DNA from: JBQTIP01 sp052388025
Lineage (GTDB): Bacteria > Actinomycetota > UBA4738 > HRBIN12
DNA: 11,129 nucleotides
Assembly (NCBI GenBank): GCA_052388025.1
Contig: JBQTIP010000293.1
Coordinates: forward strand, 1 to 11,129
Direction: 5' to 3'
The notes below the pieces were generated by a model. The model did not search any database, was not told where the DNA came from, and saw only the letters and a program-made list of their open reading frames with translations. The stretch's first letter is position 1. Each line of letters starts with the position of its first letter. The position numbers and the translations under genes were made by a program. Shown here piece after piece: positions 1-5,290 of this stretch.

Positions 1-255
1 GTCAACATCGAGCAGCGACGGCATCGTTCCCTCCTCCCGTCGTTGTCGATCGGCGTAGCGCTCAACGGGGTGATATCGCCGCCGGTAGAGCCATCCGAGT
101 ACCGCTGTCGCCGTCTTGCCGGCTCCCGTCGGGACGCGCACGACCTCGGGAACGATCGGCGACTCCGCGAACGCGACCTGGTACGGGAACGCCGTCCGGC
201 CGCCGGTAGCCTGCGAGAACAGGTCCCCGAACCCGTCCGGCGAGGCCGCGTTCAT
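1..255 (-). CDS. Helicase-like protein, N-terminal part only (resembles type I-G/I-U Cas3); runs off left edge
   Basis: The frame is open from an ATG at 255 to the window edge, giving 85 residues. It contains a Q-motif-like segment FPYQ (residues 23-26) and a clear Walker A box PTGAGKT (42-48) followed by AVLGWLYRRR. This order, a short N-terminal segment, FPYQ and then an early P-loop, is what I expect at the start of type I-G (formerly I-U) Cas3 helicases, which unwind and degrade target DNA after Cascade binding. Other SF2 helicases remain possible. The start is supported by a strong Shine-Dalgarno at 256-268. After about residue 63 the text no longer looks like helicase, and at residue 78 (ATG at 24) there is a second start with an almost identical SD. 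The helicase may therefore be truncated and joined in frame to the start of another gene. No other cas gene or array is visible. Confidence 0.6.
   Translation of the reverse strand, partial: MNAASPDGFGDLFSQATGGRTAFPYQVAFAESPIVPEVVRVPTGAGKTATAVLGWLYRRRYHPVERYADRQRREEGTMPSLLDVD
22..38 (-). promoter_or_regulatory. Second strong ribosome binding site with in-frame ATG at 24
   Basis: On the minus strand GGGAGGAGGGAA lies 2 nt before an ATG at 24, which opens MPSLLDV and runs off the edge. The same 12 bases precede the ATG at 255. A strong SD inside an ORF, in frame, suggests that a separate gene really begins at 24 and that the preceding reading frame is a remnant read into its leader. Confidence 0.5.
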
Positions 256-268
256 CTTCCCTCCTCCC
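256..268 (-). promoter_or_regulatory. Shine-Dalgarno for the helicase-like ORF
   Basis: The minus strand reads GGGAGGAGGGAAG directly before the ATG at 255. This is among the strongest SD matches in the window and fixes the start. Confidence 0.65.
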
Positions 269-476
269 GGGGGCCAGGTGTTGATGATTCAAGCACCACC
301 GGCTCGCCAATGGGAATCGAGAATGAAGAGCGAGCGACCCGACAGGTGACCTTCGGTCGCCGCACAGAGCCCTTGGAGGGGGAGGTACTCATGCCGAGGA
401 ACTCTGCAACACCCCTCTGACACGAACGCGTGTTCGGTCATGGGACTCCCGCCGCCGCGAAGCGTGTTGGCGATCG
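269..476. other. Non-coding stretch between helicase-like ORF and vapC remnant; no supportable gene
   Basis: About 210 bases look less GC-rich and less codon-structured than their surroundings. A 50-residue minus-strand frame exists (ATG 441 to stop 289), but it has no recognisable family, no SD and unremarkable composition, so I do not call it. No repeated unit that could be a CRISPR repeat is present. The stretch could hold the promoter of the helicase-like ORF or be scar sequence from deletion. Confidence 0.4.
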
Positions 477-761
477 TCAGGCCGGGAGGAGCTCCAGCGA
501 GTCCACGTGCCGGGGGCGCATCACCGAGAAATGCCGTCGGTCGAGGGTTGCCGGTTTCGGCTCCCCCAGGCGCTCCACGACCGCGAGCACCGCGGCGTCG
601 ACGAACCCGACCCCGAGGTCGTCGTACCGGTCGATGAGCTCGCGGACGCGGGGATGGTCCTCGGCCACCAGATCCTCGACCACAGGGGCGGCAGCGCTGG
701 TGATCGGCGTCGCTCCGGTCGGCCGCGGGCACGAGGGTCCGGTGTCGAGGATCAGCGCCAC
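477..761 (-). pseudogene. vapC: VapC-type PIN-domain toxin, frameshifted and internally deleted
   Basis: An intact VapC is an RNase of about 130-140 residues using a metal-binding set of acidic residues. Here the open frame (GTG at 761) is only 94 residues. It begins correctly with ALILDTGP (Asp6) and ends correctly with GFVDAAVLAVVERLG (Asp55), TLDRRHF (Asp74) and RPRHVDSLELLP. Residues 10-26 are nonsense (SCPRPTGATPI). The missing text is in the neighbouring frame at 735-691, reading LVPAADRSDADHQRC, exactly what should follow LDTGP. One base appears lost near 735-737 in the C-run. The frame is regained near 690-683 together with loss of roughly 40 codons, including the central region that normally supplies the conserved Glu. 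The toxin is therefore very probably inactive. The start overlaps the vapB end by 10 bases, the usual coupled arrangement. Confidence 0.85.
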
Positions 762-976
762 GAACGGGGCGGAACCCGCTCGCTCGCCTGGGTGCGAGCC
801 GTGTCGGTGCGTCCCGAGCTCGCGATGCCCAGGGACTTCGGCTTCGGCCCGTACTCCCTGGCCTTCTCGCGGAGGGCCTCGCGGACGACCTCGGAGAGTG
901 AGACGCCGCGGTCCCGTGCCAGCGCCCGAAGCCGCCGCATCGTCTCCTCATCAGCCCTGATGGTTGCTCGTTCCAT
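752..976 (-). CDS. vapB: VapB-type ribbon-helix-helix antitoxin
   Basis: About 74 residues. The N-terminal part MERATIRADEETMRRLRALARDRGVSLSEVVREALREKAREYG is a ribbon-helix-helix: a short beta strand (ATIRADEE), helix A and helix B with the GVSLSEVVREAL signature. Such antitoxins dimerise, bind operator DNA and neutralise a PIN toxin with a flexible tail, here after about residue 45. I take the ATG at 976 because family similarity begins there; in-frame ATGs at 985 and 1000 would add 3 and 8 residues. No SD is seen at any of them. It is followed by, and overlaps, a broken vapC, so this is an orphaned antitoxin that may survive as an autoregulator or as immunity against related toxins. The assignment to RHH antitoxin is firm; the exact VapB subfamily is inferred from the neighbour. 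Confidence 0.85.
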   Translation of the reverse strand: MERATIRADEETMRRLRALARDRGVSLSEVVREALREKAREYGPKPKSLGIASSGRTDTARTQASERVPPRSWR

Positions 977-980
977 CACA

Positions 981-1003
981 CGCATGATGTCACGAGACAT
1001 GCG
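981..1003. promoter_or_regulatory. Inverted repeat at vapB start, candidate autoregulatory operator
   Basis: The plus strand contains ATGTC-ACGA-GACAT (986-999), a perfect 5-bp inverted repeat. It is extended by CGCATG on the left and GCG on the right to an imperfect larger palindrome. It sits directly upstream of ATG 976. RHH antitoxins bind such palindromes over their own promoter. The function here is inferred. Confidence 0.4.
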
Positions 1004-1046
1004 AGGTCGAGTTGGGACGTTCGTCGAGCTCTACCAGACGCTCGGC

Positions 1047-1052
1047 TATCAT
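1047..1052 (+). promoter_or_regulatory. -10 element for leaderless transcription of the GHKL gene
   Basis: TATCAT (5 of 6 to TATAAT) ends 7 nt before the GTG at 1060, so transcription would start at or on that codon. No good -35 is visible at 16-18 bp. The geometry matches the other leaderless candidates in this window. Confidence 0.45.
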
Positions 1053-1059
1053 CCGCGAT

Positions 1060-2577
1060 GTGGGCGTCACCGAGTCCCTCCCGGTCACCGTCGATCGCAC
1101 GCACCTGATCGTCATCGGGGAGAAGCTGTACTCCAGGTCCCTGGAGCTCGTCCGGGAGCTGGTGAACAACGGCTACGACGCCGACGCCACCGAGGTTCGC
1201 GTGGACGTCCGCCCGGACGAGATCGTCGTCGCGGACGACGGCAGCGGCATGGATCGGGACGGCCTGCTCCGGTACTTCCAGGTGGGCGTCCCCGACAAGC
1301 GCGAGCACCCCATCTCCCCGATCCACGGCCGGCACCGGATCGGGCAGTTCGGCAGCGGCAAGTTCGCGACGCTCGCGTCGTGCGAGCGCTTCGAGGTCCT
1401 GACGCGCCGGGGCCCCTTCTCCGCGAATGTGACCTTCGATCGGCGGGAGTGGGAGGTCGGCGAGGGGGACTGGCAGCTTCCGCTGCAGCTCGACCCGCCG
1501 GACGGCAGGCGCCGGGACGGAACGACGGTCCGTCTCACCCGCCTCACGAAGCGCTTCGAGCCGAGCGAGGTCCGGGACCTGCTGCTCGAGAGCGTGCCCC
1601 TACGCGCGCACGATTTCGCCGTCTACGTGAACGGGCTGCGGCTCGTTCCCCGCAGCCTCGCGGGACGGCGGATCCCGTTCCTCGAGTCCACGGCCCACGG
1701 GGTCGTGAGCGGCGAGGTCGTGATCCTTCCCGCCTCTCGCGCGTCGGCGCAGGACCTGGGGCTCGAGGTCAAGGTCAAGGGCGTGACGGTCCGTCGCGAG
1801 CTGTTCGGCATGCAGGCGTGGGGGAAGCTGGTCACCCGGATCCGCGGCGAGGTGAACGCCGACTTCCTGCCGCTCACCACCGACCGCAACGGCTTCCTCG
1901 TCGACACCGCCGAGTACCGCGCCTTCACGGAGGCGATGGATCGAGTGATGACCGAGGTCGAAGCCGCGCTCCGAACCCTTGCCCTTCGCAAGGAGAACCG
2001 CGTGGCGAAGCGGTCGGTGACCGAGGCCATGGCGCGGATCGAGCGAGCCCTCCGCCGCTACCCCGAGCTGTCGCCGTTCGGGGCCGTTCCGATCGGCGAG
2101 CCGTCGGACGTGGCCGGCGAGGCCGCCGTGGTCCAAGAGCCGGCGGGCGCGGTCGCATCACTGGCCGAGATCCCGGCCGCCGAGGAGGCCGCCGGATCGC
2201 CCCGAGAGGAGGCGCCTGACGCCACACCCGCCGAGGAGCCGGGGCCGGCCCGGGAGCCGGCGCGGCCCAGGGTCCGCCGCCTGACGCCCAACGCGGTGGT
2301 CCAACGCCACAGGATGGGCGAGACGGGAGTGACCTGTTGCATCGACCAGTTCGGCCCCGAAGGCCCCGAGTCGTTCTCGGAGGGGACCATCATCTACATA
2401 AACAGGGACCATCCCCTGTACCGGCACGAGGCGGCCAGGCGCGAGACCTTCACCCGCCACCTCGCACGGCTGCTCACCCAGGAGCTTGCCCTCATGAACG
2501 AGCAGGACGATCCCCGCCGCGCCTTCCAGCAGCAGAGCCTGCTCCTTCGCGAGTCGTTCTCCGTCGACGAGGAGTAG
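1060..2577 (+). CDS. GHKL (Hsp90/MutL/histidine-kinase fold) ATP-binding protein with distinct C-terminal module
   Basis: 505 residues from GTG 1060. Bergerat ATP-site motifs are all present: N-box ELVNNGYDADAT (residues 33-44, with Glu33, Asn37 and Asp40), G1 box DDGSGM (59-64) and G2 box GQFGSGK (95-101). The MutL/Hsp90-like transducer region follows to about residue 335 and includes an internal basic stretch (VKGVTVRRELFG) and the TTDRNGF segment. An Ala/Pro/Glu-rich linker occupies about 337-405. The last ~100 residues form a separate module containing GTIIYINRDHPLY and a helical tail. The ATP site looks active. There is no dimerisation/histidine-phosphorylation domain and no gyrase or nuclease domain, so this is not a sensor kinase or classical MutL. 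I recall similar GHKL proteins annotated only as ATP-binding protein. A TTG at 1012 would add 16 residues, but the TATCAT box favours GTG 1060. It lies alone on the plus strand beside toxin-antitoxin and helicase remnants, so a defence or DNA-transaction role is conceivable but unproven. Confidence 0.85.
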   Translation: MGVTESLPVTVDRTHLIVIGEKLYSRSLELVRELVNNGYDADATEVRVDVRPDEIVVADDGSGMDRDGLLRYFQVGVPDKREHPISPIHGRHRIGQFGSGKFATLASCERFEVLTRRGPFSANVTFDRREWEVGEGDWQLPLQLDPPDGRRRDGTTVRLTRLTKRFEPSEVRDLLLESVPLRAHDFAVYVNGLRLVPRSLAGRRIPFLESTAHGVVSGEVVILPASRASAQDLGLEVKVKGVTVRRELFGMQAWGKLVTRIRGEVNADFLPLTTDRNGFLVDTAEYRAFTEAMDRVMTEVEAALRTLALRKENRVAKRSVTEAMARIERALRRYPELSPFGAVPIGEPSDVAGEAAVVQEPAGAVASLAEIPAAEEAAGSPREEAPDATPAEEPGPAREPARPRVRRLTPNAVVQRHRMGETGVTCCIDQFGPEGPESFSEGTIIYINRDHPLYRHEAARRETFTRHLARLLTQELALMNEQDDPRRAFQQQSLLLRESFSVDEE

Positions 2578-2621
2578 CCCCGAGGCCTTCAGTCGGGCGA
2601 GCGGCCCCGCCGGTACCCTCG

Positions 2622-2637
2622 AGCGCCGTCAGGCGCT
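2622..2637. terminator. Short hairpin in the convergent gap, overlapping the DUF35 stop codon
   Basis: AGCGCC (2622-2627) and GGCGCT (2632-2637) form a perfect 6-bp stem with a 4-nt loop that contains part of the DUF35 stop codon. It lies between two convergent genes whose ends are about 50 bases apart. No T-tract follows on either strand, so intrinsic termination is only a possibility. Confidence 0.3.
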
Positions 2638-3117
2638 TCCATCCACCCCCACGGGCCGGAAGCCGGCGATGTCGAGGATCGAGCCGGTGCGTTCCTCCGA
2701 AGGCTTTACGACGACCTCTACGCGAGCACCGATCTCGAGGGGCTCCTCCTCGCCCGCATCCAGGAGGAAGTGCATCAGAACCGCGTCGGCGCCGTCCGGC
2801 CGCACGAGGCCGAGCGTGACCGGCTCGTCCAGCGGATCTCCTTCGACGTCCACGTAGCCGATCGTGAATGACTCCAGACGGCCGCCCGGGCCCACCTCGG
2901 CGTCCGCGGTGAGCTCCGCGAAGCACCGCTCGCAGAACAGCCGCGCCGGGACGTACGTGTAGGAGCAGGCCTCGCAGCGCGAGCCGAGGATCACGCCGCG
3001 GTCCCGGAGCGCCTCGAAGAAGACCGCCCCAGCCACGCCGGGCGTGTAGCGGTGCGAAACGGGGATGCCGCCCTCCCACCGTCTCACCTCACTCGTATCG
3101 CTCAGCTTCTCGAGCAT
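2629..3117 (-). CDS. DUF35 (rubredoxin-like zinc ribbon plus OB-fold) acyl-CoA-binding partner protein
   Basis: 162 residues from ATG 3117. Helical N-terminus (FFEALRDRG, 33-41), then a zinc ribbon with Cys48, Cys51, Cys62 and Cys65 (RCEACSYTYVPARLFCERC), then an OB-fold ending in ERTGSILDIAGFRP (142-155). DUF35 proteins pair with thiolase-fold enzymes and help hold the CoA ester; examples are the archaeal thiolase/HMG-CoA synthase complex and ChsH2-DUF35/Ltp2. The start is chosen because ATG 3117 shares a base with the upstream stop (TGATG), giving translational coupling; longer upstream frames lie inside the neighbouring gene. Its C-terminal signature recurs in the DUF35 half of the upstream fusion, so the operon carries two DUF35 copies, one for each thiolase-fold protein. 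Confidence 0.88.
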   Translation of the reverse strand: MLEKLSDTSEVRRWEGGIPVSHRYTPGVAGAVFFEALRDRGVILGSRCEACSYTYVPARLFCERCFAELTADAEVGPGGRLESFTIGYVDVEGDPLDEPVTLGLVRPDGADAVLMHFLLDAGEEEPLEIGARVEVVVKPSEERTGSILDIAGFRPVGVDGSA

Positions 3118-4925
3118 CACGCCTCCGTTCGCGGGCGGAAGTGCGCGATGTCGAGGATCGACCCCACGCGCTCGGCTTCCGGCTTCCACACCGCCTCGAC
3201 GGCCATGCCCATCCGGACGGCTTCCGGATCCACGCCGCCTAGCTTATGTAGGAATCCCCCGTCGGAGCCGTCGATCGCGATCACGGCCGGGATCTCCGGG
3301 GTCGCGAGCGGCTGCATGTCCCACGTCACGTAGCAGATGGAGAACGTGCCGACGGTGCCGGTTTCCGCGACCTCGACCCAACGGTCGGTCGGTCGGAAGC
3401 ACCGCTCGCAGAACATCCGTGGCGGGACGAGCACCCGCTCGCATTCGCGGCACTCGCGCCCGACAATCCGCCCCTGCTGAAGCCCCGAGAGGAACCGCGA
3501 GACGGCTACGCCGGTGTCCCAGGAATAGCGCGCGTCGACCTCGTGCTCGACCGCACCGGCCTGCGAGCGGAACTCGGCGTCGGAGAGCGCGTGCCCGGCG
3601 GTCGTGTACGGCGGCGTCTGGATGACAGGCAGCGCCGAGCGGGTCGCCGGGGGCGTCGCTCCGCTTGCCAGTCCATCCCCAACCCCGCTCCGCGACGCCC
3701 CCGGCTCCTCCAGCCCCGACGCGCCGAGTGGAGCAACCCCGCCGCCGCCTCCCCCGCCACGATCCACGCCCATGACGACGACGGTTCCCACCTGCATCAG
3801 GTCACCCCAAGCCTGGGCGACGCCCCGCTCGGGGGTTCCGGGGACCTGCCTGGCGCCGGCCTCGCCGCGGAGCTGCCAGTAAAGCTCCGCGATCTTCATC
3901 AGCCCGGCGGCCGCGATCGGGTTCCCCACGCCGAGCAGCCCGCCCGACGGGCACGACGGCAGGTCGCCGTTGCGGTTCAGCACGCCGTCGCGGGCGGCCT
4001 CCGGCGCCTTCCCCTTGTCGAACAGCATGAGCCCCTCGAGGTGGTGCAGCTCCTTGTAGTCGAACGGGTCGTAGGGCTCCGCGACGTGGATCTGCTTCCG
4101 CGGCTCCGTGACCCCGGCCATCTCGTAGGCCATGCGCGCCGCGTCCTCCACGTACTGCGGGTACGCCAGATCGCGATTCGTCCAGTACGTCGTGTCCAGG
4201 TTCCATCCGACGCCCTCGATCCAGACCGGCTTGTCGGTGAGCCGCGCCGCCACCTCCTCGGACGCCAGCACCACCGCCACCGCCCCGTCGGAGATCGGCG
4301 AGACGTCGAGGCGCTGGACCGGCCAGGCGAGCGTCTCGGAGGCGAGCACGTCCTCGACCGTGATGTCGGCCTGTCCGAGGAGCGCGGCGGGGTGGCCGGC
4401 CGCATTCCGCTTGTTCTTCACCGCGACCGCGGCGATGTCGCGCTTGTCCAGGCCGTAGGCCGCCATGTAGCGGTGCATCTCGAGCGCGAAGATCCAGAGG
4501 AGGTTCGGCCCGAGGGGCCGCTCGATGACGTTGTCGAAGATCGTGAGGAAGGCGCCCTGCGGATGAGGCCGGCACGACGACATCTTCTCCTCGGCCACGA
4601 CGAGCGCGACGTCGAACATGCCGCTCGCGACCGTGTACCAGCCCTGGATCCCGACGAACACGCCGCTTCCGCCGCCCACGTAGGTACGGATGAACGGCTT
4701 GCCGTAGGCGCCGCAGCCGTCCGAGAGGTACTCGCCCTTCATGTGCACGCCGTCGAACGCGTCCGGCGCGGTCCCGAGGCAGACCGCGTCCACGTCGGCG
4801 AGCGAGAGCTCGCAGGAATCAAGCGCGGCGCGGGCCGCCTCCCAGGCGAGCTCCTTCCCGGTCTCCTGCGCCCGCCGGACGAACTTCGTCATGCCGGCGC
4901 CCACGACCGCTACGCGCCGGCCCAT
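3117..4925 (-). CDS. Thiolase-fold protein fused to DUF35; catalytic Cys/His/His absent
   Basis: 602 residues. Residues 1-388 are a SCP2-type thiolase fold (RRVAVVGAGMTKF start; NRNGDLPSCPSGG at 317-329). Residues 389-430 are a Gly/Ala/Pro linker with seven consecutive Gly and the embedded 60-nt repeat. Residues 465-598 are DUF35 with zinc ligands Cys492, Cys495, Cys506 and Cys509 and the end ERVGSILDIAHFRP. By alignment in my head to SCPx thiolase, the nucleophilic Cys is Gly85 (GGGSG), the His of the HDCF motif is Tyr285 (YDPF), and the His of GHP is Asn335 (GNPIAAAG). Thiolysis is therefore unlikely. Cys-less thiolase-like proteins such as Ltp2 act as CoA-ester retroaldolases with Tyr residues and a DUF35 partner, which is my best guess. 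Start and stop each share one base with a neighbour (TGATG), so translation is coupled. Confidence 0.85.
   Translation of the reverse strand: MGRRVAVVGAGMTKFVRRAQETGKELAWEAARAALDSCELSLADVDAVCLGTAPDAFDGVHMKGEYLSDGCGAYGKPFIRTYVGGGSGVFVGIQGWYTVASGMFDVALVVAEEKMSSCRPHPQGAFLTIFDNVIERPLGPNLLWIFALEMHRYMAAYGLDKRDIAAVAVKNKRNAAGHPAALLGQADITVEDVLASETLAWPVQRLDVSPISDGAVAVVLASEEVAARLTDKPVWIEGVGWNLDTTYWTNRDLAYPQYVEDAARMAYEMAGVTEPRKQIHVAEPYDPFDYKELHHLEGLMLFDKGKAPEAARDGVLNRNGDLPSCPSGGLLGVGNPIAAAGLMKIAELYWQLRGEAGARQVPGTPERGVAQAWGDLMQVGTVVVMGVDRGGGGGGGVAPLGASGLEEPGASRSGVGDGLASGATPPATRSALPVIQTPPYTTAGHALSDAEFRSQAGAVEHEVDARYSWDTGVAVSRFLSGLQQGRIVGRECRECERVLVPPRMFCERCFRPTDRWVEVAETGTVGTFSICYVTWDMQPLATPEIPAVIAIDGSDGGFLHKLGGVDPEAVRMGMAVEAVWKPEAERVGSILDIAHFRPRTEA
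3646..3705. repeat. Stem-loop repeat, copy A, inside the thiolase-DUF35 linker
   Basis: GCCGGGGGCGTCGC (3646-3659) and GCGACGCCCCCGGC (3692-3705) are perfect 14-bp inverted arms around a 32-nt loop. The core 3665-3696, which contains CCCCAACCCCGCTCC, recurs at 7180-7211 with 30 of 32 identities. The element is exactly 60 nt and encodes about residues 408-427 of the fusion, keeping the frame open. It contains no ORF of its own. Function unknown; it resembles REP-like or other small dispersed palindromic elements. Confidence 0.75.
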
Positions 4926-5290
4926 CAGCGCCGCTCCCCCAGGTACTCGATGATCTGGACGGTGTTGCCGTCGGGATCGGCGAACGAGGCGAACCGCGCT
5001 CGTCCCTCGACCTCCCCGAGGTGCTCGTCGAAGCGCACGCCCCTGGCCTCGAGCTCGTGACGGGAGGCATCCAGGTCGTCCACCTCGAAGACCGCCGTTC
5101 CCCCCCTGGGCACAGCGTGCCCCTCCACCGCGCCGTGGAGCGCGAAGCGGACCGCGCCGCCGTCGAACTCGGCCCAGCTGTCGCCGTGGCGGCGAAGCAG
5201 CGCGAGGCCCACCACGTCGCGGTAGAACGCGACGGCGCGCTCCATGTCGGCGGTCCAGTAGTAGACGTGGTCGAGTCCCTTGACGGTCAC
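4925..5290 (-). CDS. VOC (vicinal oxygen chelate / glyoxalase-fold) protein
   Basis: 121 residues from GTG 5290. Two beta-alpha-beta-beta-beta modules are recognisable: GLDHVYYWTADMERAVAFYRDVVGL at the start, and in the second half TAVFEVDDLDASRHELEARGV plus FADPDGNTVQIIEY (103-116). His8 and Glu115 occupy typical metal-ligand positions and His52 may be a third; the second-module His is not obvious, so the metal site may be incomplete. Family members include methylmalonyl-CoA epimerases, dioxygenases and glyoxalases; the substrate cannot be assigned. The operon suggests a CoA-ester or small ketone intermediate. The start overlaps the upstream stop by 4 bases (GTGA), and the stop overlaps the downstream start by 1 base. 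Longer upstream frames run antisense-like through the neighbouring coding region and are not credible. Confidence 0.85.
   Translation of the reverse strand: MTVKGLDHVYYWTADMERAVAFYRDVVGLALLRRHGDSWAEFDGGAVRFALHGAVEGHAVPRGGTAVFEVDDLDASRHELEARGVRFDEHLGEVEGRARFASFADPDGNTVQIIEYLGERR

Noticed and set aside
289..441. 50-residue minus-strand ORF between vapC remnant and helicase-like gene
   Set aside because: No SD, no family resemblance and weak codon structure; most likely chance.
269..476. CRISPR repeat or leader near the Cas3-like fragment
   Set aside because: No unit is repeated, so no array can be supported; only a leader could hide here and nothing shows it.
1012..1059. Upstream TTG start for the GHKL ATPase (adds 16 residues)
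   Set aside because: The added Ser/Arg-rich stretch has no family similarity and would contain the -10 box; GTG 1060 fits better, although not proven.
507..2219. 570-residue plus-strand ORF
   Set aside because: Arg/Gly/Pro-rich shadow frame across the minus-strand antitoxin pair and the GHKL gene in another frame; no family features.
3646..3705. Integron attC site
   Set aside because: Imperfect attC architecture with GTTRRRY/RYYYAAC ends is absent, and no integrase or cassette structure is present.
3543..5060. 505-residue plus-strand ORF opposite the thiolase-DUF35 and VOC genes
   Set aside because: Antisense shadow of strongly supported coding sequence; composition is that of reverse-complemented GC-rich codons.
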